The translations under genes were made by a program, and so were the position numbers. Positions 5,035 through 13,435 of a stretch of DNA of 27,044 nt are shown here, in pieces. Where the stretch lies: assembly GCA_030837395.1 (NCBI GenBank), contig JAUPKO010000627.1:1-27044 (forward strand). The letters run 5' to 3'. This DNA comes from Actinomycetota bacterium. Lineage in GTDB: Bacteria; Actinomycetota; Actinomycetes; S36-B12; UBA10799. How positions within the stretch are numbered: the first letter of the stretch is position 1; each line of letters starts with the position of its first letter. The notes below the pieces were generated by a model. It saw nothing but the letters and a program-made list of their open reading frames with translations, was not told where the DNA came from and made no database searches.

Positions 5035-6609
5035 CTACTCCCACTCGATGGTGCCCGGGGGCTTGCTCGTCACGTCCAGCACCACCCGGTTTACCTCCGG
5101 CACCTCGTTGGTGATCCGGCTCGAAATCTTGGCGATCACCTCGTAAGGCAAGCGCGACCAGTCCGCCGTCATGGCGTCCTCGCTCGACACCGGCCGCAGC
5201 ACGATCGGATGGCCGTAGGTCCGCCCGTCACCCTGCACCCCGACGCTGCGGACGTCTGCGAGCAGCACCACCGGGAATTGCCAGACGTCACGATCCAGCC
5301 CAGCCGCGGTCAGCTCCTCGCGGGCAATCGCATCGGCCGCGCGCAGCACCTCGAGCCGCTCGGGTGTGACCTCACCGATGATTCTGATCGCGAGCCCCGG
5401 ACCTGGGAAGGGGTGCCGCCAGACGATTTCCGGTGGCAGGCCCAACTCCAGCCCCACCGCCCGCACCTCGTCCTTGAAGAGCGTCCGCAGCGGCTCCACC
5501 AAGTCGAACTGCAAGTCCTCCGGCAGCCCGCCAACGTTGTGGTGGCTCTTGATGTTGGCGGTGCCGGTGCCGCCACCGGACTCGACCACATCCGGGTAGA
5601 GCGTGCCCTGCACCAAGTAGCCGACCGTCTCACCATGGGCTCCGGCCTCGGCCACGACCTGCCCGGCCGCATCCTCGAACACCCGGATGAACTCTCGGCC
5701 GATGATCTTGCGCTTGGTCTCCGGGTCGGTGACCCCGGCCAGCGCCGACGCGAACCGCTCGCGAGCATCCACGACCATCAGCGCCACCCCCGTCGCGGCC
5801 ACAAAGTCCTGCTCCACTTGCTCGGCCTCGCCGGACCGCAACAGCCCGTGATCCACGAACACGCAGGTCAACTGGTCCCCCACAGCACGCTGCACCAGCG
5901 CCGCCGCGACCGCCGAATCGACCCCTCCGCTGAGCCCGCAGATCACCCGTTCGTCACCCACTTGGGCCTGGATCCGCGCTACCTGCTCGTCGATCACCGA
6001 CGACGTCGTCCACGTCCGCGGCACCTGCGCCACCTCGGCCAGGAAGGCCGTGAGGATCGCCTGACCGTGGTCCGTGTGCAACACCTCCGGGTGGAACTGC
6101 ACCCCCGCCAGCCGCCGTTGCGGATCCTCGAAGGCCGCCACCGGCGCGCCCTCGGTTGTGGCCGTCACGGTGAAGCCGGTCGGCGCCGCCACGACGGCAT
6201 CGCCATGGGACATCCACACCCGCTGCTCGTTAGGCATGTCGGCGAACAAGACCCCCGGGTCGGTCACTGTCAACTCCGTGGCGCCGAACTCCCGCCGGCC
6301 GGTCTTGTCCACGGTCCCACCGAGGGCGCGCGCCATGGCCTGGAAGCCGTAGCAGATCCCAAACACCGGCACCCCGGCCTCGAACAGCGCGGGGTCCACC
6401 GCCGGGGCACCGTCGGCGTACACGCTCGCCGGACCACCGGACAGCACGATCGCCGCGGGCGCCTTGGCCAGCAGGTCGGCCACCGGCATCGTGTGCGGCA
6501 CGATCTCGGAGTAGACGTCGGCTTCCCGCACGCGACGAGCGATCAACTGCGCGTACTGCGCTCCGAAGTCGACGACGAGGACGGGGTGCGCGGCGGCAGC
6601 ATCGGGCAT
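5035..6609 (-). CDS. guaA: GMP synthase (glutamine-hydrolysing)
   Basis: 524 residues, full family length. GuaA makes GMP from XMP, ATP and glutamine, the last step of guanine nucleotide synthesis in the cytosol. The class I glutamine amidotransferase domain has its nucleophile at C86 (FGICYGFQ) and the H173/E175 pair (VQFHPEV). The ATP-pyrophosphatase domain begins with the PP-loop SGGVDS (227-232). The C-terminal dimerisation/XMP-binding part ends in KPPGTIEWE, as in bona fide GuaA. No Shine-Dalgarno precedes the ATG at 6607-6609; instead a TAGAGT box sits 6 nt upstream, consistent with a leaderless mRNA. It lies at the end of the conserved guaB-guaB3-GMC oxidoreductase-guaA neighbourhood. 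Confidence 0.97.
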   Translation of the reverse strand: MPDAAAAHPVLVVDFGAQYAQLIARRVREADVYSEIVPHTMPVADLLAKAPAAIVLSGGPASVYADGAPAVDPALFEAGVPVFGICYGFQAMARALGGTVDKTGRREFGATELTVTDPGVLFADMPNEQRVWMSHGDAVVAAPTGFTVTATTEGAPVAAFEDPQRRLAGVQFHPEVLHTDHGQAILTAFLAEVAQVPRTWTTSSVIDEQVARIQAQVGDERVICGLSGGVDSAVAAALVQRAVGDQLTCVFVDHGLLRSGEAEQVEQDFVAATGVALMVVDARERFASALAGVTDPETKRKIIGREFIRVFEDAAGQVVAEAGAHGETVGYLVQGTLYPDVVESGGGTGTANIKSHHNVGGLPEDLQFDLVEPLRTLFKDEVRAVGLELGLPPEIVWRHPFPGPGLAIRIIGEVTPERLEVLRAADAIAREELTAAGLDRDVWQFPVVLLADVRSVGVQGDGRTYGHPIVLRPVSSEDAMTADWSRLPYEVIAKISSRITNEVPEVNRVVLDVTSKPPGTIEWE

Positions 6610-6615
6610 GGGCCG

Positions 6616-6621
6616 ACTCTA
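6616..6621 (-). promoter_or_regulatory. -10 box of a leaderless guaA promoter
   Basis: TAGAGT ends 6 nt before the ATG of guaA on the minus strand and no ribosome-binding site is present. No clear -35 is visible at 16-18 bp. Confidence 0.4.
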
Positions 6622-6679
6622 GGGCATGGTGCGCGGGCCCCCCGGCCACGGGATGTACCGCGGCCGAGGGGGCGCGGAC

Positions 6680-8401
6680 CTAACTGGCAGCCACCGGCAC
6701 CGACGGCATCCCGAGGTCGACCGGCAACCGCCAGGCACCCTGGGCGTGGTCGGGCACCACCGGGTTCTTGGGGGCCACCGCGGCAAGTCGTTGGTACGGC
6801 TGGCCCTGCTCTGGACGCAGGTCCTCCTCGCCCCGGTTCGGCCATAACGCCATGGCCCGCTCGGCCTGCGCAGTGATGGTCAGCGACGGGTTCACGCCCA
6901 GGTTCGCCGTCACCGCGGCGCCGTCCACGACGTGCAGGCTGGGGTAGCCGTGCACTCGGTGGTAGGGATCGATGACACCCCGCTCAGGGGTCTCGGAGAT
7001 GACCGCGCCGCCGACGAAGTGGGCTGTCATCGGCGCGTTGAGCGGCTCGCCGATGTTGCCGCCGGGGATGCCGCCGATGACCTTCGCCAGGCGTCGCACA
7101 GCCTCGTTGGCGACCGGGATATAGGTGGGGTTGGGCTCACCCTCCCCTTGCTTGCTGGTGAGTTTGATCCGACCGGTGAGGGTCTTCTTACCCGACACCG
7201 TGACCGAGTTGTCCAGGTTCTGCATCACGAGCGCGATCACGCCGCGCTCGGACCACTTGCGCACGTTGGCGCCCTTGATCGTGGACTTGGGGTCCTTGAC
7301 CATGGTTTTGAGCCACGTCTTCCACCGGGGCACGCCCGGCTCCTCGTCGGTGAGGACGGTCTGCAGCATCCCCATGGAGTTGGAGCCCTTGCCGTAGCGG
7401 CACGGCTCGATGTGGGTGTGCGGCTCCGGGTGGAAGCTCGACGTGATCGCCACACCCTCGGTGTAGTCCTCACCGGTGGTGGCGCCGACAGCACCCACCA
7501 GAGACTCGGAGTTGGTGCGGGAGAGGAAGCCGAGCCGATCGGAGATCTTGGGCAGCACGCCGGTGGCCTTCATCCGGTGCAGCAACTTCTGGGTGCTGTA
7601 GGTGCCCGCCGCCACGATCACCTGATCTGCGGTGAACTCGCGTCGGGGCCCGGGACGGCCGGTGCGCTTGGTCACCACCCGCCAGGGCCCACCGTCTGCG
7701 TCGGGCTCGATGCTGGTCACCATGGTCAATGGGAAGACCTCAGCCCCGGCCTGCTCGGCCAGGCCGAGGTAGTTCTTGGGCAGCGTGTTCTTGGCGTTGT
7801 GACGGCAACCGGTCATGCACTCGCCACACTCGATGCAGCCCGAGCGCTGCGGGCCGACGCCGCCGAAGTACGGGTCCTCGCTGGGCACCCCGGCACCCTG
7901 GCCGAAGTAGACACCGACTGGAGTGAGGGTGAAGGTGTCCCCCACGCCCATCTCGTCGGCGACCTGCTTCATGGCGCGGTCCGAAGGAGTCATGGTCGGG
8001 TTCTGCACCACCCCGAGCATCCGGGTCGCCTGGTCGTAGTAGGGCGAGAGCTCGTCTTCCCAGTCCGTGATGTCGCGCCACTGCCGGTCTTCGAAGAACG
8101 GCTTCTTCGGCACGTAAAGGGTGTTGGCGTAGACGAGCGAACCGCCGCCCACCCCGGCCCCGGCGAGCACCATAACGTTGCTCAGCAGGTGGATCCGCTG
8201 GATGCCCGTAAGGCCCAGCGCCGGCGCCCACAGGAACTTGCGCAGCCGCCAGGTGGTCTTGGGGAAGTCCTCGTCGCGGAACCTGCGCCCGGCCTCGAGG
8301 ACCGCCACGCGGTAGCCCTTCTCGACCAACCGCAGAGCCGACACCGAGCCGCCGAAACCGGACCCGACGATGACGACGTCGTAGTGACCTTCGTGTTTCA
8401 T
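6680..8401 (-). CDS. GMC-family FAD oxidoreductase (cholesterol oxidase-like)
   Basis: 573 residues. The N-terminal FAD-binding fold shows VVIVGSGFGGSVSALRLVEK (9-28), with E36 at the end of strand 2. AGAGVGGGSLVYAN (81-93) is the second flavin contact. A probable catalytic His is at 461 (MTAHFVGGAVI), followed by DGAAVTANLGVNPSLTITA with N504, the C-terminal GMC signature. It has the look of actinobacterial ChoD-like proteins, which sit in this same position near guaB/guaA; the true substrate of that group is not settled. A CX2CX2CX3C motif at 189-199 (CIECGECMTGC) is ferredoxin-like. The ATG at 8399-8401 is chosen because AGGAAGG lies upstream. The start is 11 nt after the stop of the aldehyde dehydrogenase, so the two form an operon. 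No signal peptide is seen. Confidence 0.9.
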   Translation of the reverse strand: MKHEGHYDVVIVGSGFGGSVSALRLVEKGYRVAVLEAGRRFRDEDFPKTTWRLRKFLWAPALGLTGIQRIHLLSNVMVLAGAGVGGGSLVYANTLYVPKKPFFEDRQWRDITDWEDELSPYYDQATRMLGVVQNPTMTPSDRAMKQVADEMGVGDTFTLTPVGVYFGQGAGVPSEDPYFGGVGPQRSGCIECGECMTGCRHNAKNTLPKNYLGLAEQAGAEVFPLTMVTSIEPDADGGPWRVVTKRTGRPGPRREFTADQVIVAAGTYSTQKLLHRMKATGVLPKISDRLGFLSRTNSESLVGAVGATTGEDYTEGVAITSSFHPEPHTHIEPCRYGKGSNSMGMLQTVLTDEEPGVPRWKTWLKTMVKDPKSTIKGANVRKWSERGVIALVMQNLDNSVTVSGKKTLTGRIKLTSKQGEGEPNPTYIPVANEAVRRLAKVIGGIPGGNIGEPLNAPMTAHFVGGAVISETPERGVIDPYHRVHGYPSLHVVDGAAVTANLGVNPSLTITAQAERAMALWPNRGEEDLRPEQGQPYQRLAAVAPKNPVVPDHAQGAWRLPVDLGMPSVPVAAS

Positions 8402-8412
8402 CTGTTGCCTTC

Positions 8413-10008
8413 CTACTTCATTCCGAGACGGCGCATGATCGCCACCGACGTGATCAAGCCTTCGCCCCACACCTTGTCCGACACTCCGTCCGGCCGTGTG
8501 AAGCCCTGCACCCGTTGCACCGCGACGTTCTTGATCTCGGTGTACTTGAGCAACCCCTCCTTGCCGTGACGCCGGCCCAACCCCGACGCCCGGAAGCCCC
8601 CCATCGGGGCATCGACGCTGGCCCAGGCCGCACCGTAGCCCTCATTGACGTTCACGGTCCCCGCGTCCAACTGCCGAGCGATGTCTTTGCCCCGCCTCGT
8701 GGACGACGTGACGACGGAGGCGTTGAGGCCGTACTCGGTGTGGTTGGCGCGCTCGATGGCTTCCTCCACCGAGTCCACCCGGTAGACGCTGACCACCGGC
8801 CCGAAGGTCTCGGTGAAGCTCAGGATCATCTCCCGGGTGACGTCGACCAGGATCGTCGGCTCGTAGAAGTAGGGTCCGACGTCGGGCCGAGGCCGCCCAC
8901 CGGCGAGCACCCGCGCCCCCTGCGCCACCGCGTCGTCGACATGTTCAGTGACCCGGGCCAGTTGCCGCCCGGAGATCAGCGAACCGATGTCCGCCCCCCA
9001 ACCGATCCCCGCCCCCAACTCAAGGGCATCGGTGCGCCGCACGAACGCGCTGATGAACTCGTCGTAGACGTCGGTGTGGATGTAGATCCGCTCCATCGAG
9101 ATGCACAACTGCCCGGTGTTCGAGAAACTCGCCGCGACGGCGATCCGGGCCGCCCGCTCGACGTTGACATCGTCGGCGACGATCATGGCGTTCTTTCCGC
9201 CAAGTTCCATCGAGCAGGCGATCAACCGCTCGCCGCAGCGTGCTGCGACCTTGCGCCCAGTCGCCGTGGAGCCGGTGAACATCACGTAGTCGGCGCGGTC
9301 GATCACGTACGGCCCGACTTCCGGGCCCTCGCCGCTGACCACGTTGAGGACTCCTTCGGGCAATCCGGCCTCCAGCATCTGCTCCACGACCCACAGGGCG
9401 GTGAACATGGTCTGGGTGTCGGGTTTGAGCACCACGGCGTTGCCGGCCATGAGGGCCGCGATCGCATCGGTGATCGCCAGCGTGAGGGGGTAATTCCACG
9501 GCGAGATGATGCCAACGACGCCGAGCGGCACGTGGTGTACGCGGGTGGCGGTCAGCACCGGGATGGCCCCGCGTCGGGTGTTACTGCGCAGCACCTTCTC
9601 GGCCGTGCGTGCGTAGTAGCGGGCGGTGATCAGCACGTCGCCGAGCTCCTCGGCCGCCGACCCGCGCGCCTTGCCGGTCTCGAGTTGGACGATGTCCAGG
9701 CCTTGCTGGCGGCGCGAGTACACCAGATCGTGGAACCGCAACATGATGCGGGCCCGCTCGGCCACCGGCAACGCGCCCCAGATCGGTTGCCGACGCCGCG
9801 CAGTGCGGAACGCGACCTCGACGTCCTCCTCGCTGGACGAGTACACGAAAGGCAACTCGGACCCGTCGAACGGTGCCGTGCCGGTCGTCACCCCGCTTCG
9901 CTCCGACGACGTGACCCGCGAGCGCAGCAGCCGGACCAACTCGGCAGACATGACTGAGTCGGCGAGGAGGGTGCTGGTATCCGGTGCGGCATCGACATCG
10001 ATTGACAT
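8413..10008 (-). CDS. aldehyde dehydrogenase, succinate-semialdehyde dehydrogenase type
   Basis: 531 residues. It oxidises an aldehyde to the acid with NAD(P)+. Visible motifs are PWNYP with N172, the cofactor loop FTGSTATG (244-251), the general base E268 in MELGGK and the nucleophile C302 in NTGQLCIS. Overall it resembles actinobacterial succinate-semialdehyde dehydrogenases (GabD2-like), but substrate choice cannot be read with certainty. An N-terminal extension of about 45 residues precedes the catalytic domain. It is the first gene of a two-gene operon with the GMC oxidoreductase, so an aldehyde or ketone made by the flavoprotein may feed it. The ATG at 10006-10008 lacks a Shine-Dalgarno and is preceded by a well-formed promoter 7 nt upstream. 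Confidence 0.92.
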   Translation of the reverse strand: MSIDVDAAPDTSTLLADSVMSAELVRLLRSRVTSSERSGVTTGTAPFDGSELPFVYSSSEEDVEVAFRTARRRQPIWGALPVAERARIMLRFHDLVYSRRQQGLDIVQLETGKARGSAAEELGDVLITARYYARTAEKVLRSNTRRGAIPVLTATRVHHVPLGVVGIISPWNYPLTLAITDAIAALMAGNAVVLKPDTQTMFTALWVVEQMLEAGLPEGVLNVVSGEGPEVGPYVIDRADYVMFTGSTATGRKVAARCGERLIACSMELGGKNAMIVADDVNVERAARIAVAASFSNTGQLCISMERIYIHTDVYDEFISAFVRRTDALELGAGIGWGADIGSLISGRQLARVTEHVDDAVAQGARVLAGGRPRPDVGPYFYEPTILVDVTREMILSFTETFGPVVSVYRVDSVEEAIERANHTEYGLNASVVTSSTRRGKDIARQLDAGTVNVNEGYGAAWASVDAPMGGFRASGLGRRHGKEGLLKYTEIKNVAVQRVQGFTRPDGVSDKVWGEGLITSVAIMRRLGMK

Positions 10009-10015
10009 GCCGCTC

Positions 10016-10044
10016 AGCGTAAGCGCAATTGACGCGCGCGTCAG
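10016..10044 (-). promoter_or_regulatory. leaderless promoter with palindrome, aldehyde dehydrogenase operon
   Basis: On the minus strand, CTGACG (10039-10044) is the -35 and TACGCT (10016-10021) the -10, 17 bp apart. The ATG follows 7 nt after the -10, so the mRNA is probably leaderless. A perfect 14-bp palindrome TGACGCGCGCGTCA (10030-10043) overlaps the -35 and part of the spacer and could be an operator. Confidence 0.5.
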
Positions 10045-10071
10045 CCCCGACTCAGTAACGATCCGTTGGGT

Positions 10072-11184
10072 TTAGGAGGCCCGCACCACAACGTCGACCC
10101 GTTGGAACTCCTTGAGATCCGCGTATCCGCACGTGGCAACCGCCCGTCGCAGGGCCCCTCCGATGTTCATCAGGCCGTTACTCATGCCCGAGGGGCCGCG
10201 CAGGATGTCCGCCAGACCACCGACCGTGCCGAGTTCGACGAGCTCACCCCTGGGCAGATTGGCGTGCACGGCCTCCATACCCCAGTGCCGGCCGTGGCCT
10301 GGCGCCTCGGTGGCGCGGGCGAGCATCGAACCGACCATCACGGCGTCGGCACCGCACGCCATCGCCTTAACGATGTCGCCGGTGCTGCCCATGCCGCCGT
10401 CGGCGATCACATGGACGTAACGGCCGCCGGACTCGTCGAGATAGTCGCTGCGGGCGGCGGCGACGTCGGCGATCGCCGAGGCCATGGGCACCCGCACCCC
10501 GAGCACCTGGTGCGTCGTGTGGGTGGCCCCTCCCCCGAAGCCCACCAGCACCCCCGCCGCCCCGGCCCGCATCAGGTGCAGCGCGGCCGAATGCGTCGCT
10601 ACACCGCCGACCACCACGGGTACGTCGAGGTCGTAGATGAAACGCTTGAGGTTCAGCGGGGCGGCCGAGGTGGAGACGTGCTCGGCGCTGACGGTGGTGC
10701 CTCGGATGACGAAGATGTCGACGCCGGAGTCGATGACGATCTCCGCGAACTCCTCGGCCCGCTGCGGCGAGAGCGCACACGCCACAGTGATGCCCAGGTC
10801 GCGTAGTTCGCGTACCCGGGTGCGCATGAGCTCAGGGGAGATTGGCGTGCGGTAGAGCTCCTGCAACCGCGGCACGGCGTTGTCCGGCGCCAACTGGCGA
10901 ATCTCTGCCAGCACCGCCTCGGGATCCTCGTAGCGGGTCCACAGGCCCTCCAGGTTGAGCACCCCCAGTGCCCCGAGCTCGCCAAGCATCGCGGCTGTCG
11001 TGGGCGACACCACCGAATCGGTGGGCGCGGCCAGCACCGGCAGGTCGAACGAGTAGGCGTCCAGCCGCCAGGCCGTCGAGCAATCCTGCGGATCGCGGGT
11101 ACGCCGACTGGGCGCAATTGCGACATCGTCCAACGAATACGCCACCCGGGCGCGCTTGCCCCGGCCGAGTTCCACTTCGGTCAC
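10072..11184 (-). CDS. guaB3: GuaB3-family IMP dehydrogenase-related protein (no CBS domains)
   Basis: 370 residues, an IMPDH/GMP-reductase (beta/alpha)8 barrel without the CBS pair found in GuaB. Family features are VAIAPSRRTRDP near the N-terminus, VPVVVGGVATHSAALHLM, the dinucleotide/phosphate region VHVIADGGMGSTGDIVKAMA, and the end GYADLKEFQRVDVVV typical of actinobacterial GuaB3. The loop that carries the catalytic cysteine in IMPDH (GSICTTR) is replaced by GGGATHTTHQ (217-226), so the thiol needed for ordinary IMPDH chemistry is absent. The exact reaction of this family is debated. It lies directly after guaB with a 45-bp gap. The start is GTG 11182-11184, with a TAGTCT box 7 nt upstream and no Shine-Dalgarno. 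Confidence 0.92.
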   Translation of the reverse strand: MTEVELGRGKRARVAYSLDDVAIAPSRRTRDPQDCSTAWRLDAYSFDLPVLAAPTDSVVSPTTAAMLGELGALGVLNLEGLWTRYEDPEAVLAEIRQLAPDNAVPRLQELYRTPISPELMRTRVRELRDLGITVACALSPQRAEEFAEIVIDSGVDIFVIRGTTVSAEHVSTSAAPLNLKRFIYDLDVPVVVGGVATHSAALHLMRAGAAGVLVGFGGGATHTTHQVLGVRVPMASAIADVAAARSDYLDESGGRYVHVIADGGMGSTGDIVKAMACGADAVMVGSMLARATEAPGHGRHWGMEAVHANLPRGELVELGTVGGLADILRGPSGMSNGLMNIGGALRRAVATCGYADLKEFQRVDVVVRAS

Positions 11185-11191
11185 AGGCCAG

Positions 11192-11197
11192 AGACTA
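11192..11197 (-). promoter_or_regulatory. -10 box before guaB3 (leaderless candidate)
   Basis: TAGTCT on the minus strand ends 7 nt before the GTG start of guaB3. No Shine-Dalgarno and no strong -35 are visible. Confidence 0.35.
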
Positions 11198-11229
11198 CGC
11201 CCCAGCGGCTGCGTGTGAGCGGAACACGA

Positions 11230-12717
11230 TCAGCTGTGCCGGTAGTTGGGTGCCTCGACGGTCATCTGGATGTCGTGCGGGTGGCTCTCGCGCAGGCCCG
11301 CAGCGGTGATCCGAACGAATCGCCCGCGTTCCTGCAAGTCCGCGACGGTCGCCGCCCCGGCGTAGCCCATAGACGCGCGCAGGCCGCCGACGAGTTGGTG
11401 AGCGACCACAGCGAGCCGGCCGCGGTACGGCACCTGACCCTCGATGCCCTCGGGCACGAGTTTGTCGTCGCTGAGAACGTCGTCCTGAAAGTACCGATCC
11501 TTGGAGTATGAGGTGCTCTGCCCCCGCGACTCCATGGCCCCAAGGGAGCCCATACCGCGGTACTGCTTGTACTGCTTGCCGTTCACGAACACGATGTCGC
11601 CGGGGGCCTCGTCGCAGCCGGCCAGCAGGGAGCCGAGCATCACCGAGTCGGCACCGGCCACCAGTGCCTTGGCAATGTCGCCCGAGTACTGCAGTCCACC
11701 GTCTCCGATCAGCGGCACCCCGGCCTCCCGGCAGGCCCGTGCCGCCTCATAGATGGCGGTCACCTGCGGCACTCCGACCCCGGCCACCACCCGCGTGGTG
11801 CAGATCGACCCGGGTCCCACGCCAACCTTGACTCCATCAACACCGGCATCGATGAGGGCCTGCGCCCCCTGGCGGGTGGCGACGTTGCCGCCGACGACCT
11901 CGACCCGGCCCGTCCCGGCAATCTTGGCCACCATGTCCAGCACCGCGCGCGAGTGCCCGTGTGCGGTGTCCACCACCAGGAAGTCCACCCCGGCGTCGAC
12001 CAGCGTCATGGCGCGCTCGTAGGCGTCCTCACCCACCCCGACAGCCGCCCCCACCACCAACCGACCGTCCGAATCCTTGGTGGCGTTCGGATACTGATCG
12101 CGCTTGATGAAGTCCTTGACCGTGATCAACCCCCGCAGAACACCGTCGGCGTCCACCAGTGGCAACTTCTCGATCTTGTGTGAGCGCAGCAGATCCAGGG
12201 CGGCTTCACCGTCGATGCCCACCGGCGCCGTCACCAACGGCATGGCGGTCATCACATCGCGCACCCGCAGTCGCAGGTCAGTCTCGAACCGCATATCCCG
12301 ATTCGTGACGATGCCCAGCAGCCGACCGGCCTGGTCCACCACAGGCAGACCGGAGATGCGGTACTTGGCGCACATCTGGTCGACCTCGGCCAACGTCTGG
12401 TCCGGCGCACACGTCACCGGGTCCGAGACCATCCCGGCCTCTGAACGTTTGACCATGTCGACCTGCGTCGCCTGGTCCGCGATCGACAGGTTGCGGTGCA
12501 GCACGCCGGCGCCGCCCACGCGCGCCATCGCGACGGCCATCCGCGCCTCGGTGACGGTGTCCATGGCGCTGGACACCAGCGGAACGGCGACGCGGATCGA
12601 CCGGGTGAGCCGGGTGCCGGTGTCGACGTTACTCGGAATCACCTCGGATTCGGCCGGCAGCAGCAGCACGTCGTCGTAGGTGAGCCCCAGCAAACCGAAC
12701 TTGTCGTCGTCCTCCAT
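11230..12717 (-). CDS. guaB: inosine-5'-monophosphate dehydrogenase
   Basis: 495 residues, full length. GuaB oxidises IMP to XMP with NAD+, the committed step of GTP synthesis, and supplies GuaA. The N-terminus GLTYDDVLLLPAESEVIP is diagnostic. A CBS-domain pair spans about 97-206. The catalytic loop GVGPGSICTTRVV has C306, followed by GDGGLQYSGDIAKALVAGA and the flap MGSLGAMESRGQS, with the RY segment in SKDRYFQ. The His-rich KQYKQYRGM turn is intact, so the enzyme should be active. The ATG at 12715-12717 has no Shine-Dalgarno and is preceded by TAGCCT 6 nt upstream. Downstream are guaB3 and, further on, guaA. Upstream is a BldM-like regulator. Confidence 0.98.
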   Translation of the reverse strand: MEDDDKFGLLGLTYDDVLLLPAESEVIPSNVDTGTRLTRSIRVAVPLVSSAMDTVTEARMAVAMARVGGAGVLHRNLSIADQATQVDMVKRSEAGMVSDPVTCAPDQTLAEVDQMCAKYRISGLPVVDQAGRLLGIVTNRDMRFETDLRLRVRDVMTAMPLVTAPVGIDGEAALDLLRSHKIEKLPLVDADGVLRGLITVKDFIKRDQYPNATKDSDGRLVVGAAVGVGEDAYERAMTLVDAGVDFLVVDTAHGHSRAVLDMVAKIAGTGRVEVVGGNVATRQGAQALIDAGVDGVKVGVGPGSICTTRVVAGVGVPQVTAIYEAARACREAGVPLIGDGGLQYSGDIAKALVAGADSVMLGSLLAGCDEAPGDIVFVNGKQYKQYRGMGSLGAMESRGQSTSYSKDRYFQDDVLSDDKLVPEGIEGQVPYRGRLAVVAHQLVGGLRASMGYAGAATVADLQERGRFVRITAAGLRESHPHDIQMTVEAPNYRHS

Positions 12718-12723
12718 GGCGCA

Positions 12724-12729
12724 AGGCTA
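12724..12729 (-). promoter_or_regulatory. -10 box of a leaderless guaB promoter
   Basis: TAGCCT on the minus strand lies 6 nt before the guaB ATG. No Shine-Dalgarno is present, and the -35 is weak or missing. Confidence 0.35.
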
Positions 12730-12752
12730 CCCACGTCGACCTGGGCCCCTCG

Positions 12753-13355
12753 TCAGTGCAGCAGGCCCCAGCGAAATCCGTTGGCCACCGCGCCCGCCCG
12801 ATCAGTTGCGCCCATCTTGCGGTAGAGCCTGCGGGCGTGGGTCTTGACCGTGTCCTCTGCCAGGAACAGCTCGCGGCCGATCTCCGCGTTCGACAGTCCA
12901 CGGGTGATGCCCTCGAGGACCTGCTGTTCGCGGGCGCTGAGCACGGGACGGTTGTTCGAGGGCGGGCCGACCCGACTGCCGCTGGGCCCACCGGACTCGA
13001 GCACCAGCGCCAACAAGGCGGCGAACTCCTCGTGCGAGGCGTCCTTGGCGATGTAGCCGCGGGCACCGGCCTCCACCGCGAGGCCCACACCTTCGGCGTC
13101 GTGCGGTGTGGCCAGCATGATGATGGCCGCCGGGGGGTGGGCCTGATGCAGTCGTCGGGCGGCCTCCACGCCACCCATTCCGGGCATCCGCACATCCATC
13201 AGCACCACATCGGTGTGCTCGGACTCGAATCGCAGCAACGCATCCTCGCCGGAACTGACGGTCAACACGCGATCAATACCCCCGATCATCGCCACCGCCC
13301 GACGCACCGTCTCCCGCTCGGCCGCCACGTCATCACAGATCAACACGCTGGGCAC
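12753..13355 (-). CDS. bldM: BldM-like orphan response regulator (NarL/LuxR family)
   Basis: 200 residues. The receiver domain (1-115) has D8/D9, the phospho-acceptor position D54 (VVLMDVRMPG) and K104 (YIAKDAS), but the conserved switch Thr/Ser position is A82 (IIMLATPHD). The LuxR HTH (about 138-196) contains LSAREQQVLEG, GLSNAEIGRELFLAEDTVKT and THARRLYRKMGATDRAGAV, ending FRWGLLH. This C-terminus is very close to Streptomyces BldM, which sits in the same neighbourhood beside guaB and a whiB-type gene. No histidine kinase gene is nearby. GTG 13353-13355 is chosen because GGAGG lies 8 nt upstream; a much longer reading adds only Ala/Arg-rich sequence. It probably controls genes by DNA binding, possibly with a Wbl partner. 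Confidence 0.88.
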   Translation of the reverse strand: MPSVLICDDVAAERETVRRAVAMIGGIDRVLTVSSGEDALLRFESEHTDVVLMDVRMPGMGGVEAARRLHQAHPPAAIIMLATPHDAEGVGLAVEAGARGYIAKDASHEEFAALLALVLESGGPSGSRVGPPSNNRPVLSAREQQVLEGITRGLSNAEIGRELFLAEDTVKTHARRLYRKMGATDRAGAVANGFRWGLLH

Positions 13356-13435
13356 CGCCGACACCTCCTCACCCGGTCGCCCTGGATTCGCCCCTCGTTC
13401 ATGACTGTACCGGCCGACCCGGGCCGACCCTGCAA

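Noticed and set aside
5209..6876. 555-codon plus-strand frame opposite guaA
   Set aside because: It is antisense to an unmistakable guaA; composition only.
6932..9957. long plus-strand frames opposite the GMC oxidoreductase and aldehyde dehydrogenase
   Set aside because: They mirror the codon bias of the real genes and have no conserved segments or ribosome-binding sites.
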